From an uncultured Stenotrophomonas sp. (GTDB lineage Bacteria > Pseudomonadota > Gammaproteobacteria > Xanthomonadales > Xanthomonadaceae), in assembly GCF_913778665.1 (NCBI RefSeq), contig NZ_CAJYVQ010000011.1, positions 248,001 to 312,000 of the forward strand: a stretch of DNA of 64,000 nucleotides, written 5' to 3'. Both the position numbers and the translations under genes were made by a program. The stretch's first letter is position 1. Each line of letters starts with the position of its first letter. The notes beneath the pieces were generated by a model. The model saw nothing but the letters and a program-made list of their open reading frames with translations. It was not told the DNA's origin and searched no databases. Shown piece by piece: positions 45,420 to 55,893 of this stretch.

Positions 45420-47260
45420 TGCCCGGCCCTGCGGCGCGTGGCACTCAGGCGCGCCACGCGCGCATCGGCAGCGTCAGCATCCCATGTCGGCGGCAGGCGG
45501 CGGCGCCAGTTGGGATGGCCGTCGACAGTGCCTGGCAGGTTCACCTGTGCGCGACCGCCCAGCGCATCTTCCAGCGGCAGCAACGCCAGCCGGGACGCCG
45601 AGTGGGCGACCAGTGAAAGCGCCCCGGCGTCCAGCGGCGCGCCCGCGCCGCCGGCCACCGCAGACAGTGCCTGCGCGTCGCTTGCGCGCGCGCGCAGTGC
45701 CGCGGGCAGATCCGCCAGCTCACCCAGGCGTGCACGCCAGCGCAGGTCACGCCCGCGCAGCCAGCCGGCCAGCGGCGGCAGGTCATGGGTGGAGGGCATC
45801 GCCACCGCATCGCGGCGCCACTGCGGCGCCGGCAGGAAGCGCGCGCCGTTGCGGGCAAACGGCAGCACCTCGATACCCAGAATGCCCCGGGCTGCCAGCC
45901 GCTGGCGCATGCCCGGCGGAACCACGCCCAGGTCTTCGCCGATCAGCACGCAGCGATGCCGCCATGACTCCAGCACCAGCAGGTTGATCAGATCATCGAA
46001 CGGATAGCGCAGGTACACCCCCTGCCCGGCGCCCGCGCCACGGGGCAGCACCCACAGCCGCAGCAGGCCCAGGATGTGATCGATGCGCAGCCCGCCGCGG
46101 CCGGCCATCACGGCGCGCAGCACGCGGAGGTAGGGTGCGAAGCCCTCGCGCTGCAACGCCAATGGGGACCAGCTGGTGATGCCCCAGGCCTGGCCAAGCG
46201 GATTGAACGCGTCCGGCGGCGCACCCAGCTCAAGTCCCTGCAGCAGATCAGCACCACCGGTGCATGCCTCCACGCCCTGCGGCGCGCAGCCCACGGCCAG
46301 GTCGGCAATCAACCCGATCGACGCGCCCTCGGCGCGCAGCATCGCTTGTACCTGCGCCCACCCCTGCTGTGCCAACCACTGCGCGAACGCATGGTCGTCC
46401 GCGCTGCCGGTGAGGGGGTCGGCGGCATGCTGGCAATAGTGCCGCAGCGGATCGCCCTGCACGGCACACCAGGTTTCGATCTGCGCGCGCTGCACCGGTG
46501 CCTGCGATGCAATCCATTGGCGAACCTGCCGCAGCCAGCGCCACTTCACTGCCGCCGAGTGCGGCCAGTCGATGCGACGTGCGGCCGTCCCTGCTTCCAC
46601 GGCCGCCGCCAGCGCTTCGTCCCCGCCCAGTACGCTGTTGGCAGCATCGGGCAGTACCTGCGGCAGGGATACCTGCAGCGGGTCGAGCCAGCGCCGGTCG
46701 CTGGGCGAATAGGGGCTGTACCCCGGGCCCGGTGGCAAGCCCGCGTGCAGCGGACTCAACGCCAGTGCGTCGCCGCCGTGGCGGTGCAGCAGCTCGCTCC
46801 ACCGCGCGCAGCCGGCGCTGTCACCGATGCCGGCATCACTGGGCGCGCGCAGGCTGTAGACCTGTGCCGACAGGCCCCAGCCGCGCAACATGCCCTGCGG
46901 CCACCAGGCACGCTGTGGCGCCACTGCCACCGCCCATTGCTGCCCGCCCTGGCACCACTGCCAGTAGCCCGGCTGGTCCGGCACACGCCAGCGCCCTCGC
47001 GTGTCGGCACGTGCGGGAAGCTCCGTGCCCTGGTCATCCACCCAGCACGCTGCGCCCGTTGCCTCCGGCATCATCAGCAGCTGCCCGCAGCACGCTGTGC
47101 GCAGGCCTGCGTGCTCGGGTGCCGCATCCCGCTGCAGCCCCTCCAGCACGGCGCGCAGCACGTCCGGCGCGACCTCGCGCTCGACACCGGCCACGTCGGT
47201 CCAGCGATCCAGCAGGCCCGCGCGGCGCGCCGCCTCCCGCACCGCCGCATCCGTACTCAT
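45416..47260 (-). CDS. malQ: 4-alpha-glucanotransferase
   Basis: 614 residues from ATG 47260, overlapping the treZ stop by 4 bp. GH77: SLRAPSDAGIGDSAGCARWS and LSPLHAGLPPGPGYSPYSPS near the N-terminus, nucleophile Asp in GGLRIDHILGL and Glu in LIGEDLGVVPPGM. An N-terminal extension of about 130 residues is present, as in many bacterial MalQ. It redistributes glucan chains to make longer maltodextrins for TreY. Confidence 0.93.
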   Translation of the reverse strand: MSTDAAVREAARRAGLLDRWTDVAGVEREVAPDVLRAVLEGLQRDAAPEHAGLRTACCGQLLMMPEATGAACWVDDQGTELPARADTRGRWRVPDQPGYWQWCQGGQQWAVAVAPQRAWWPQGMLRGWGLSAQVYSLRAPSDAGIGDSAGCARWSELLHRHGGDALALSPLHAGLPPGPGYSPYSPSDRRWLDPLQVSLPQVLPDAANSVLGGDEALAAAVEAGTAARRIDWPHSAAVKWRWLRQVRQWIASQAPVQRAQIETWCAVQGDPLRHYCQHAADPLTGSADDHAFAQWLAQQGWAQVQAMLRAEGASIGLIADLAVGCAPQGVEACTGGADLLQGLELGAPPDAFNPLGQAWGITSWSPLALQREGFAPYLRVLRAVMAGRGGLRIDHILGLLRLWVLPRGAGAGQGVYLRYPFDDLINLLVLESWRHRCVLIGEDLGVVPPGMRQRLAARGILGIEVLPFARNGARFLPAPQWRRDAVAMPSTHDLPPLAGWLRGRDLRWRARLGELADLPAALRARASDAQALSAVAGGAGAPLDAGALSLVAHSASRLALLPLEDALGGRAQVNLPGTVDGHPNWRRRLPPTWDADAADARVARLSATRRRAGQ

Positions 47261-48975
47261 GCGGCAACCCAACAAGCAACCACGCCGCCGCCTGCCGGCA
47301 GCATCCCCGCAGCGTCCGGCCCCACGACGCACTCGCCGGCCGGCACCGCATGCGCTACCGGCACCGGACCCACGTTGATCGCGATCCACCACTGGCCAGA
47401 TGGCAACTGCCAGCCCGCCTGCACCGCGCCTTCGCCCAGCACGCGCGCACCCAACGACCTCGCCTGCAGCACACCAGGCTGCAGATAGCGCCTGCGCAGG
47501 GTCAGAAACCCGCTCGTGCAGCGCAGCCAGTGCTGCGACCAGGGATCATCGCCGGGCGGCGGCGTGTACGACGCCTGCAGGGTGGCCGGGTCGTTCGGAT
47601 CCGGAATACGCGCGCGCGCGGCGGCGTCGGCAAAGGCGCTGAAACCGGAGAACTCGCGGCGACGCCCCTCGCGCACCGCCTCGTCCAGCGGCGGCGCGTA
47701 GTCGGTGAAGAACAGGAAGGGCGATTGCGCCTGCCACGGTTCGCCCATGAACAGCAGCGGGATCATCGGCGTCAGCAGGGTCAGCGCCAGTGCAGCGCGC
47801 AGCGGGGCGGGATCAGTCAGCATCGACAGGCGCTCGCCGAGAGCGCGGTTGCCCACCTGGTCATGGTTCTGTGCGAATACCACGAAACGCGCGGGCGACA
47901 GGTCGGCACTGGGTTCGCCGCGGGGATCGCCGCGCAGATCCGGTTCGCCCTGCCAGGCGAACCCCTCGGCCAGGCAGCGGGCCAGCAGTGCTTCAGCGCG
48001 ACCGGCGTAGGCCGCGTAGTAGCCCTCCTGCTCGCCGGTCAGCATCACGTGCAGCGCATTGTGGAAGTCATCGTTCCACTGCCCCTGGTAGGCGCCGCGC
48101 AGCCACCGCGCCTGGTTGCGCTCGTTCTCCAGCACCAGGTGCGCGTGCGGGGCCACTGCGCGTACCTCATCGGCCAGGTGCTGCAGGAATCGGTCATCGT
48201 CAATGGCGTGCACCGCGTCCAGGCGCAGGCCATCCAAGCCGTAGTCGCGCAACCACATCAGCGCATTGTCGATGAAGAACCGTCGCACCCAGGGCTGGCG
48301 GAAGTCGATGGCCTCGCCCCACGGCGTGCTGCGATCGTCACGGAAGAACCCACGCGCGTAGTCGCGCAGGTGGTTGCCCTGCGGTCCGAAGTGGTTGTAG
48401 ACCACATCCAGCAGCACCGACAGCCCAGCGTCGTGCGCCGCCTCGATGAAGGCCCTCAGCGCTGACGGCCCGCCGTAGGCATGGGCCGGCGCATACGGGA
48501 ACACGCCGTCGTAACCCCAGTTGCGCTGCCCGGGAAACTGCGCGACCGGCATCAGTTCAATGGCGGTGATGCCTATCGCGGCCAGCATCGGCAGCTGCGC
48601 GGTCAACGCCGCAAAGCCACCGCCGGCCTCGATATGCACCTCATAGATCACCAGGTCCTGCCAGGCATGCCCGTGCCAGGCAGGACCCGTCGCGTCCGCA
48701 TCCAGCACCACCGCGCTGTCGCCGTCGATGCCGTCCGGCTGCCAGCGCGAGGCCGGGTCGGGTATGTCCTGGCCGGAAGGCAGGCGGAACCGGTAGCGGT
48801 CGCCATGCGATGCCGGTACTCGCAGCCAGTGGCAGCCGTCCGGGTCGCGTTGCATCGGCCGCTGGGTGCCGTGCAGGCACAGCGCCATCGTCCTTGCATC
48901 CGGTGCCCACACGCGGAACTCCACACCTTCGCCGGCCACCGGCCATGCGCCCAAGCGCGGGGCCACTGTGGTCAT
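47257..48975 (-). CDS. treZ: TreZ maltooligosyltrehalose trehalohydrolase
   Basis: 572 residues. CBM48-like N-terminus ([16 protein letters not shown]), then GH13: [33 protein letters not shown], nucleophile Asp in [11 protein letters not shown], Glu in HLVLENERN and [14 protein letters not shown]. It releases trehalose from the TreY product. Overlaps glgB and malQ by 4 bp each. Confidence 0.95.
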   Translation of the reverse strand: MTTVAPRLGAWPVAGEGVEFRVWAPDARTMALCLHGTQRPMQRDPDGCHWLRVPASHGDRYRFRLPSGQDIPDPASRWQPDGIDGDSAVVLDADATGPAWHGHAWQDLVIYEVHIEAGGGFAALTAQLPMLAAIGITAIELMPVAQFPGQRNWGYDGVFPYAPAHAYGGPSALRAFIEAAHDAGLSVLLDVVYNHFGPQGNHLRDYARGFFRDDRSTPWGEAIDFRQPWVRRFFIDNALMWLRDYGLDGLRLDAVHAIDDDRFLQHLADEVRAVAPHAHLVLENERNQARWLRGAYQGQWNDDFHNALHVMLTGEQEGYYAAYAGRAEALLARCLAEGFAWQGEPDLRGDPRGEPSADLSPARFVVFAQNHDQVGNRALGERLSMLTDPAPLRAALALTLLTPMIPLLFMGEPWQAQSPFLFFTDYAPPLDEAVREGRRREFSGFSAFADAAARARIPDPNDPATLQASYTPPPGDDPWSQHWLRCTSGFLTLRRRYLQPGVLQARSLGARVLGEGAVQAGWQLPSGQWWIAINVGPVPVAHAVPAGECVVGPDAAGMLPAGGGVVACWVAA

Positions 48976-51206
48976 GCTTCAACCTGCAGGTACAGCGTAG
49001 ACAGCGGGGGCAGCGTCAGCCGCAGCGACTGGGCATGACCATGCATCGGACTCGGCTCGGTATGCACCGCACCGAGGTTTCCCGCATTGCCGCCACCGTA
49101 ATACCCGCTGTCGGTGTTGAGACGTTCGGTCCAACGGCCCGGTTGCGGCACGCCGACCCGGTACCCGTCGCGCTGCACCGGGGTGAAGTTGCTCACCACC
49201 AGCAGGGTGCGGCCGCTGCCGGCAGGATCCCGGCGGATGAAGGCATAGACGCTGTTCCGGTTGTCGTCGGCCACGCTCCAGGCGAAACTGCGCTCGTCAC
49301 GCTCGTCACGATACAGCGAGGGTTCGGCGCGGAGCACGGCATTGAGGTCGCCCACCAGGCGCGACAGGCCCCGGCCCTCACCGCTGGCCGCCTGTACCCA
49401 GTCCAGTGCCGCATCGTGCGACCACTCATGGCCTTGGCCGAACTCACCGCCCATGAACAGCAGTTTGCTCCCGGGATGCGCCCACATGAAACCGTAATAC
49501 GCGCGGAGCTGGGCCAGCCGCTGGGCTGGCTCGCCTGCCATCTTGGCCAGCAACGCTCCCTTGCCGTGCACCACCTCGTCATGTGATAGCGGAAGCACGA
49601 ACCGCTCGGAGAACGCGTAGACCAGGCCGAAGCTGATCTGGCTGTGGTGATGCGGGCGATGGACCGGATCGCGTCCCAGGTACTGCAGGGTGTCGTGCAT
49701 CCAGCCCATGTTCCATTTGTGGGTGAAGCCAAGCCCGCCCTCCTCCACCGGCGCGGTCACCCCCGGCCACGCGGTGGATTCCTCAGCAATCACCAGCACG
49801 TCCGGGAAGCGCTCCCGCAGCGTCTGGTTCATCCGCCGCAGGAAAGCGACCGCCTGCAGGTTCTCGCGCCCGCCTTGCTCGTTGGGTACCCATTCCCCCT
49901 CGGCTCGGCTGTAATCCCGGTACAGCATCGACGCCACTGCATCCACGCGCAGACCGTCGATGTGGAACCGCTCCACCCATTCCAATGCACTGCCGATCAG
50001 GTAGGCGGCCACCTCGTTGCGGCCATAGTTGTAGATCAGCGTGTCCCAGTCGGCGTGCACCCCTTCGCGCGGGTCGGCATGCTCGTACAGCGCGGTGCCG
50101 TCGAACCCGGCCAGGCCATGGGCATCGTTGGGGAAATGGGCGCTCACCCAGTCCACGATCACCCCTACGCCGGCCTGATGGCAGCGGTCCACGAAGCTTG
50201 CGAAGGCCTGCGGTGTACCGTGGCGTGCCGTAGGCGCGTAGATCCCCAGCGGCTGATAGCCCCAGGAACCGCCAAAGGGATGCTCGCTGACCGGCAGCAG
50301 CTCGATGTGGGTGAAACCGAGTCCGGCCACGTACGGAATCAACCGGTCGGCCAAGGCATCCCAGTCCAGCGGCGTACCATCGTCGCTGCGCTGCCAGGAA
50401 CCCGCATGCACTTCGTAGATCGACAGCGGTGCGCGGATTGCTGCCTGGCGGCGGGCAGCCAACCATGCGTCATCGTGCCACTGCATCGGCGCGGCCGAGG
50501 GCACTCGCGAGGCGGTAGCCGGTGGCAGCTCGGCCCAGCGCGCCATCGGGTCGCACTTATCGGGCATCACCCGGCCGTCGGCGCCGACAATGCGGAATTT
50601 GTAGCGGGCACCGGCCTGCACACCGGGCAGGAACAGTTCCCACACGCCGGCGGTGTGACGCAGCCGCATCGGATGGCGTCGGCCGTCCCACCCGTTGAAA
50701 TCGCCAACCACGGCGACCCGCCGGGCATTGGGCGCCCACACCGCGAAGCGCACACCCGCTATGCCCTGCACCTGCATCGGCACCGCACCCAGCTGCCGCG
50801 CCGCATCGGCATCACCGGCATGGAACCGCTGCAGCAGTGCCTCGTCCAACAGTGGACCGAACGCATAGGCATCGTGCACCTGCTCCACGCCCTGCTCGAA
50901 GTGCAGGGCAAGCAGCGGTATCGCTGCGTCGCCGGCCGCGCCCTCGAACAGGCCTGGCAACGGGCCGGGGGACAGGTCCCAGCGCCGCCCGTCGTCTGCA
51001 ATCACCTCGACGCGCTGCGCGTGCGGCACCAGCGCGCGCAGCTGGCGTCCGCCTTCTGGCTGGCGATGCGGGCCCAGCCAGGCGAATGCATCGGCCGGGC
51101 GCGCGTGGACGAGGTCCTCCAGCGCCGGCGCGATGCGCTGGTCCAATCCCGTCTCGGTGATGGCTTCATCCTCCAGTGCGGCCAGAGGCAGGCTGTCGTG
51201 GCTCAT
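48972..51206 (-). CDS. glgB: GlgB 1,4-alpha-glucan branching enzyme
   Basis: 744 residues from ATG 51206, overlapping the glgA stop. N1 and CBM48 domains 30-240 ([20 protein letters not shown]), GH13 barrel with nucleophile Asp in [18 protein letters not shown], Glu in [13 protein letters not shown] and [11 protein letters not shown]-terminal beta domain from about 640. Makes alpha-1,6 branches in glycogen. Confidence 0.96.
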   Translation of the reverse strand: MSHDSLPLAALEDEAITETGLDQRIAPALEDLVHARPADAFAWLGPHRQPEGGRQLRALVPHAQRVEVIADDGRRWDLSPGPLPGLFEGAAGDAAIPLLALHFEQGVEQVHDAYAFGPLLDEALLQRFHAGDADAARQLGAVPMQVQGIAGVRFAVWAPNARRVAVVGDFNGWDGRRHPMRLRHTAGVWELFLPGVQAGARYKFRIVGADGRVMPDKCDPMARWAELPPATASRVPSAAPMQWHDDAWLAARRQAAIRAPLSIYEVHAGSWQRSDDGTPLDWDALADRLIPYVAGLGFTHIELLPVSEHPFGGSWGYQPLGIYAPTARHGTPQAFASFVDRCHQAGVGVIVDWVSAHFPNDAHGLAGFDGTALYEHADPREGVHADWDTLIYNYGRNEVAAYLIGSALEWVERFHIDGLRVDAVASMLYRDYSRAEGEWVPNEQGGRENLQAVAFLRRMNQTLRERFPDVLVIAEESTAWPGVTAPVEEGGLGFTHKWNMGWMHDTLQYLGRDPVHRPHHHSQISFGLVYAFSERFVLPLSHDEVVHGKGALLAKMAGEPAQRLAQLRAYYGFMWAHPGSKLLFMGGEFGQGHEWSHDAALDWVQAASGEGRGLSRLVGDLNAVLRAEPSLYRDERDERSFAWSVADDNRNSVYAFIRRDPAGSGRTLLVVSNFTPVQRDGYRVGVPQPGRWTERLNTDSGYYGGGNAGNLGAVHTEPSPMHGHAQSLRLTLPPLSTLYLQVEA

Positions 51207-52729
51207 GCGGCCACCTGGCAGGTCTGCTGGTACAACGCCAGATACGCGCGCCCTGCCGCATCCCAACCGCCCGGCCGCAGCATGGCCGCGCGGCGCATGG
51301 CCTGCAGCAGGCCGGGCAGGCGGAAGGTGCGCATCGCCCGTTCCACGCAGCGGCGCAGGCCATCGGCATTGGCGCCGTGGAACAGGAATCCGGTCACGCC
51401 ATCCTCAACGGTATCGACCAGCCCGCCGGTCGCGTGCGCGATGGGCAGGCAGCCGAAGCGCTGCGCGTACATCTGGCTCAGCCCGCAGGGTTCGAAGCGC
51501 GAAGGCATCAGCAGGAAATCGGCACCGGCAAACATCTGGCGGGCCAGCGCTTCCTCGAACCCGATGAAGGCACCCACCCGCCCCGGGTAGCGCCGGGCCA
51601 GCGCCTGCACCTGCGCTTCCACCTGCGGCTCGCCACCGCCGATGATGACCAGCTGGCCGCCGGCCGCCACGATCTGTGGCGCCACGTCGCAGGTGATGTC
51701 CAGGCCCTTCTGGTGCACCAGCCGCGAGACCACCGCGAACAGCGGCCCGGTCGACGGCGCCAGCCCGAACGCCTTGCGCACCGCATGGGCGTTGGTGGCG
51801 CGCCCGGTCCACTCCCCAATGCCGAAGTGGGCCTTGAGATGGATGTCGCGGCGTGGGTCCCAGCTGGCGTCGATACCGTTGACGATGCCGCTCAGGTGCC
51901 CGCCGGCCGCGCGACGCGCCAACAGATCATGCAGCCCGCAGCCGTCATCCGGGGCGGTGATCTGCTGCGCGTAGCGCAGGCTCACCGTGTTCAGGCGCGT
52001 GGCATTGGTGATGCCGCCCTGCAGGAACGACATCTGCCCGTGGAAGTGCAGCTCATCCAGATGCTCGGCCGGCACGCCCAGCACCGGCGCGAGCGCGTAC
52101 GGGAACAGCCCTTGGTAAGCCAGGTTGTGGATCGTCAGCAGGGTCGGCACCGCCGTCCGGTCCCAACGCACGTAGGCTGCTGCCATGGCCACCGGCCAGT
52201 CATTCAGGTGAAGGAGCTGCGGCGACCAGTCCAGCCCGGCACGCCCGGCTGCAATCTCCGCTGCCGCATGCGAAAGCGTGGCGAAACGAACTGCGTTGTC
52301 CTTCCACTCCTGGCCCTGCCCGTCCACGTAGGGCGAGCCCTCACGCTCGTACAGCTCCGGCGACAGCAGGACGTAGATCGGAAGGCCGTCGGCCTGCACG
52401 GCCATGCCGATCGTGCACGCCGGCAAGCCGGCCCGCGCGCTGACCTGACCCACCCGCTGCAGCTGTGGCAGGCGCTGCAGTACCTCGGGGTAGCCAGGCA
52501 GCAGTACGCGCGAATCACAGGCACCGCGCACCGCACGCGGCAGGGCCGCGGCTACGTCGCCCAGGCCACCGGCCTTGACGAAGTCCGCCATCTCGGTGGC
52601 AACGAACAACACGCGCTGCACCAGTTCCGGCAGATCCAACGGTTGCGAGTGGCCGCAGCGGGTGCCGATCGGCACGGGCGTAACGGGAGAGAACGCAACG
52701 GGTGGAGCGGATTGGGTGGCGCGGGCCAT
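51203..52729 (-). CDS. glgA: GlgA glycogen synthase
   Basis: 508 residues from ATG 52729 ([10 protein letters not shown]); a longer frame exists but adds unconserved residues. GT5: [20 protein letters not shown], where KAGGL is the ADP-glucose site, and near the C-terminus [20 protein letters not shown] followed by [20 protein letters not shown]. First gene of an overlapping operon that makes glycogen (glgA, glgB), debranches it (glgX) and converts it to trehalose (treZ, malQ, treY). No glgC is in the window, so ADP-glucose is made from elsewhere. Confidence 0.94.
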   Translation of the reverse strand: MARATQSAPPVAFSPVTPVPIGTRCGHSQPLDLPELVQRVLFVATEMADFVKAGGLGDVAAALPRAVRGACDSRVLLPGYPEVLQRLPQLQRVGQVSARAGLPACTIGMAVQADGLPIYVLLSPELYEREGSPYVDGQGQEWKDNAVRFATLSHAAAEIAAGRAGLDWSPQLLHLNDWPVAMAAAYVRWDRTAVPTLLTIHNLAYQGLFPYALAPVLGVPAEHLDELHFHGQMSFLQGGITNATRLNTVSLRYAQQITAPDDGCGLHDLLARRAAGGHLSGIVNGIDASWDPRRDIHLKAHFGIGEWTGRATNAHAVRKAFGLAPSTGPLFAVVSRLVHQKGLDITCDVAPQIVAAGGQLVIIGGGEPQVEAQVQALARRYPGRVGAFIGFEEALARQMFAGADFLLMPSRFEPCGLSQMYAQRFGCLPIAHATGGLVDTVEDGVTGFLFHGANADGLRRCVERAMRTFRLPGLLQAMRRAAMLRPGGWDAAGRAYLALYQQTCQVAA

Positions 52730-53175
52730 GGGGATGATCTCGGATGCTTCAGGCAGACAGACACCAGCGGCGCCCGGACGGGCGCTGATACTGGGAGGGA
52801 AGTCGACGCAGGACGTGGGGGACGCCAGCGAGAGGCTCAACAGGACAATAGCCCTGCATGCGATCAACCAATCGTGAAGCCATGGCGATTTCTTTGTGAC
52901 AACACGTCATGAGCTCAGTACGCGAGGTCGTGTTCATCACGCGCATGCGCCCGGTGCCCTTCCTGTAGGACCGAACCTTCGTCCGGCTGCTGGAACGCCC
53001 GTTTGCGACCTGGGCACAGCGCAGGCGCGGCCATGCAGAAATCTGCCTGCGACACCCGGTCGCAGCCCTTCGCGTCACGCGCTTGATCAATGTCAAACCA
53101 ACCACCGCCGCGCGGGCGTATTTCTATGCAGGACCCGAACACGCCGGCGCTACCGGCATCCACAAGGACCCTGCG
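52730..53175. promoter_or_regulatory. Divergent region between glgA and the PAS-protein gene
   Basis: A 446-bp gap. Contains an FNR box at 53083-53096 for the rightward genes. The glgA-proximal part shows no clear operator. No gene is apparent. Confidence 0.5.
53083..53096 (+). promoter_or_regulatory. FNR/ANR box
   Basis: TTGATCAATGTCAA differs from the consensus TTGAT-N4-ATCAA at one pair. If activated at -41.5, transcription would start near 53131, with TATTTCTAT (53118-53126) in the -10 area. It lies 80 bp before the PAS gene. A matching FNR-type regulator is encoded at 57.3-58.1 kb. Confidence 0.75.
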
Positions 53176-53604
53176 ATGAGCTACACCCCCGACAACGCCC
53201 AGCTGCTGACCGCCATGCAGAACGTCATGGTGATCTCCACCACCGACCTGCAGGGCAACATCACCTACGCCAACGACCTGTTCTGCACGCTCACCGGCTT
53301 TGCCCGCGAGGAACTGATCGGCCAGCCGCACAGCATCGTGCGCCATCCGGATGTGCCCAAGGCGGTCTACAAGGACATGTGGGACACCATCAAGGCCGGC
53401 AAGACCTGGACCGGCATCGTGCCCAACCTCGGCAAGGGCGGCGTGCTCTATGTGGTCGACACCACCGTGCAGCCGCTGTTCGACGCTGACGGCAGCATCA
53501 CCTCCTACATCAGCATCCGCCGCGTGGTGAATGATCTGATGCAGAACTACGACCTGGTCGAGTTCAGCAAGGAAAAGTTCGACGACTTCTACGAGGCCGC
53601 GTGA
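53176..53604 (+). CDS. Soluble PAS-domain protein (Aer-like sensor half)
   Basis: 142 residues from ATG 53176. The whole protein is one PAS domain: NVMVISTTDLQGNITYANDL, FCTLTGFAREELIGQPHSIV, RHPDVPKAVYKDMWDTIKAG. This is the FAD-binding PAS type of the aerotaxis receptor Aer (motif NxxxRHPDMP), but without membrane or signalling domains. It overlaps the diflavin reductase gene (GTGA), so the two act together; a flavin-based redox sensor or electron-transfer module is likely. FNR box upstream implies low-oxygen expression. Confidence 0.85.
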   Translation: MSYTPDNAQLLTAMQNVMVISTTDLQGNITYANDLFCTLTGFAREELIGQPHSIVRHPDVPKAVYKDMWDTIKAGKTWTGIVPNLGKGGVLYVVDTTVQPLFDADGSITSYISIRRVVNDLMQNYDLVEFSKEKFDDFYEAA

Positions 53605-55130
53605 ACGCCGTCCCGACCAGTACGCCCTTCAGCCGCCTGCTGGTGGGTTTCGCGTCCGAGTCGGGCAATGCCCGCGCCTTGGCCCAGCGCCTGGGCGCGG
53701 ACCTGCAGCCGCACGGGCCGCAGGTGCTCCCGTTCAACGACATCGACGTGGCCAGTCTCGGCCAAGGCGATGTGCTGCTGGCGATTTCCAGCTCGTTCGG
53801 CGATGGCGAGCCACCGGCCAATGGCGAGCAGTTCTTCGAAACACTGCGCCAGATACCGACCCTGAGCGGCCTGCGCTATGCAGTGTTCGGCCTTGGTGAC
53901 ACCAGCTACCCCAGCTTCTGTGGCTTCAGCAAGGCGCTGGATGCGGCGCTGCGCGAGCGCCAAGCGCAACCGCTGCTGCACCGCGTGGACGCTGACCGGG
54001 GCTACGAGCAATTCTTCCAGCAATGGCAACCGGTGCTGGGCCAGGTGCTGCAGGGCGACCTGAGCGCTGGGCAGGACCTGCGCCTGCAGGTCACCGCCTA
54101 CGGCGAAGACAATGCCTTTGCCGCCCCCATCCTCGAGCGCCGTCGCTTGAACAGCAGCGACCCGGCGGCTTGGCACCTGCAGCTGGACATTGCCGGCAGT
54201 GGTATGGCCTACCGCGCGGGCGATACCCTGCACGTGGTGCCGGAGAATGACCCTGCCCTGCTGCAGGCATTGGCCAGCTGGTACGGCGACACCGCCGCCA
54301 TGGCCACCCTGCATGACCGCGAGCTGCGCCTGCTGAGCAAGGGCCTGCTGCGCGAACTGGCCAGGCTCGGCGGCAGCGAGGTCCTGAAAGGCCTGCTGAA
54401 GGTCAGCCAGAAGCGCGAGCTGGAAGCCTGCCTGCATGGCCTGGACCTGCTGGACGTGCTGCAGGACCACGCCACACCGGACAGCGTTCCGCTGGCCCGG
54501 CTGCGTGAACTGCTGTCACCGCGGCTGCCGCGCGCCTATTCGATCGCCTCGCACCCCTGCGACGACCAGCTGAGTCTGTGCGTGCGCGAAGTGCACTACA
54601 CCCTGCGCGGCCGTGAGCGCTTCGGCACTGCCACCGGCAGCCTGCTGCATGGAGGCGACCATGCCCGTGTGTACTGCCGCTCCAACCCTGGCTTCCATCT
54701 CCCCGACAACGGCCAAGCACCGCTGCTGCTGGTCGGCACCGGCACGGGCATTGCACCGCTGATGGGCCTGATCCAGGAGCTGCAGGCCAGCGCCTGCGAA
54801 CGCGAGGTGCACCTGGTGTTTGGCGAGAAACACTGCCAGCACGACTACCTGTATCGCGACCAGCTGCTGGACTGGCACACGCGCGGCCTGCTGGCCGGCC
54901 TTCATACCGCGTTCTCGCGCGATGGCGCTGAAAAGGTCTATGTGCAGCACGTGCTGCAGCAGCGCGCCAGCGAGGTGCGTGATGTGCTGGCCCGCGGCGG
55001 ACACGTGTACCTGTGCGGCAACAAGAGCCACCTGGAGGGCGCGGTTCGCGAGGCCATCGATGCCATCGGTGGCGAGGGGCATTGGGACGCGCTGCGGGGT
55101 GAGGGCCGCATCCATTGCGAACTCTATTGA
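53601..55130 (+). CDS. CysJ-like diflavin NADPH reductase
   Basis: 509 residues from a GTG coupled to the PAS gene. Flavodoxin domain 10-150 (VGFASESGNARALAQRLG; AISSSFGDGEPPANGEQFFE; FGLGDTSYPSFCGFSKALD), FAD domain 170-350 (RAYSIAS, ATGSLL) and NADPH domain 360-509 (LLVGTGTGIAPLMGLIQELQ; FGEKHCQHDYLYRDQLLDWH; YLCGNKSHLEGAV), ending in the FAD-stacking Tyr (CELY). Shorter than CysJ (about 600). No cysI sulfite reductase is adjacent, so its electron acceptor is unknown. Confidence 0.87.
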   Translation: MNAVPTSTPFSRLLVGFASESGNARALAQRLGADLQPHGPQVLPFNDIDVASLGQGDVLLAISSSFGDGEPPANGEQFFETLRQIPTLSGLRYAVFGLGDTSYPSFCGFSKALDAALRERQAQPLLHRVDADRGYEQFFQQWQPVLGQVLQGDLSAGQDLRLQVTAYGEDNAFAAPILERRRLNSSDPAAWHLQLDIAGSGMAYRAGDTLHVVPENDPALLQALASWYGDTAAMATLHDRELRLLSKGLLRELARLGGSEVLKGLLKVSQKRELEACLHGLDLLDVLQDHATPDSVPLARLRELLSPRLPRAYSIASHPCDDQLSLCVREVHYTLRGRERFGTATGSLLHGGDHARVYCRSNPGFHLPDNGQAPLLLVGTGTGIAPLMGLIQELQASACEREVHLVFGEKHCQHDYLYRDQLLDWHTRGLLAGLHTAFSRDGAEKVYVQHVLQQRASEVRDVLARGGHVYLCGNKSHLEGAVREAIDAIGGEGHWDALRGEGRIHCELY

Positions 55131-55142
55131 TCCGTTCATCCT

Positions 55143-55214
55143 GCCGAGCCGAGCCCATGTTCGGCCGCTGTCCGCGGTGTCGCGCAGAGCTGCCGAGGAT
55201 GGGCGCGGCGCTAC
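55143..55214. repeat. SMAG/REP-type units between the reductase and modC
   Basis: GCCGAGCC-catg-TTCGGCC-like arm at 55146-55169 and a second unit GCCGAGGATGGGCGCGGCGCTAC ending in CTAC at 55211-55214. Imperfect copies of the 24.65-kb elements. Here the gene stops lie outside the GTAG ends. Confidence 0.65.
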
Positions 55215-55224
55215 AGGTGGCGGA

Positions 55225-55893
55225 TCAACCGCCGACGATACGTCCGTCCACCACCCGCGCCACCTGCTGGCCGAACATCGCCACATCCCGTGGATCGTGA
55301 CTGATCAGCAGCAGCGGGATGCCGGTCCTGCCCAACGCCATTTCCAGCTCCTGACGCAGATGTTCGCGCAGGTCATGGTCAAGCGCGGAGAACGGTTCAT
55401 CCAGCAGCAGCGCCTGTGGCTGCGTGACCAGCGCACGCGCCAACGCCGTGCGCTGGCGCTGGCCACCGGACACCTGTGAAGGCAGCAGATCGCCCACCGT
55501 GTCGATGCGGAACGCGTGCAGCCACTGCTCCACCGCGTCGAAGCGTTGGCCGGGACGTGGATTCAACCAGCCCTTCTGCAATCCAAATGCCACGTTCTGG
55601 CGCACGCTCAGATGCGGGAACAGCGCGTAGTCCTGGAACATATAGCCCAGCCGTCGACGCTGGGGCGGCAGGTTCACACCGGCAGCCGCATCGAACAGCG
55701 CCTGCCCCTGCAGGCGCACGTGCCCCTGGTCCGGGCGCAGCAGCCCGGCAACCGCCTTCAGGGTGAGGCTCTTCCCGGCACCAGAGGGACCGAACAGCAC
55801 CACTTGCTGCTGCGTGCACTGCAGCGACACATCCAACGCGAACTCCTGGCCCGCCGCGCGCAGGTGACGTTGCACGAGCAGGTCAAGCCACAT
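55225..55893 (-). CDS. modC: ModC molybdate ABC transporter ATPase (no Mop domain)
   Basis: 222 residues. Walker A FGPSGAGKSLTLKAVAG (about 34-42), Q-loop FQDYALFPHLSV, signature VSGGQRQRTALARAL, Walker B LLLDEPFSALD and switch His ISHDPRDV. It stops straight after the ATPase fold; the C-terminal TOBE/Mop molybdate-sensing domain of typical 350-residue ModC is missing, with no sign of it in the following DNA. Overlaps modB by 11 bp. Confidence 0.88.
   Translation of the reverse strand: MWLDLLVQRHLRAAGQEFALDVSLQCTQQQVVLFGPSGAGKSLTLKAVAGLLRPDQGHVRLQGQALFDAAAGVNLPPQRRRLGYMFQDYALFPHLSVRQNVAFGLQKGWLNPRPGQRFDAVEQWLHAFRIDTVGDLLPSQVSGGQRQRTALARALVTQPQALLLDEPFSALDHDLREHLRQELEMALGRTGIPLLLISHDPRDVAMFGQQVARVVDGRIVGG

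Noticed and set aside
53083..53175. Longer N-terminus for the PAS protein starting at 53083
   Set aside because: The candidate start codon is the first base of the FNR box and the added residues are not PAS-like; ATG 53176 fits the family.
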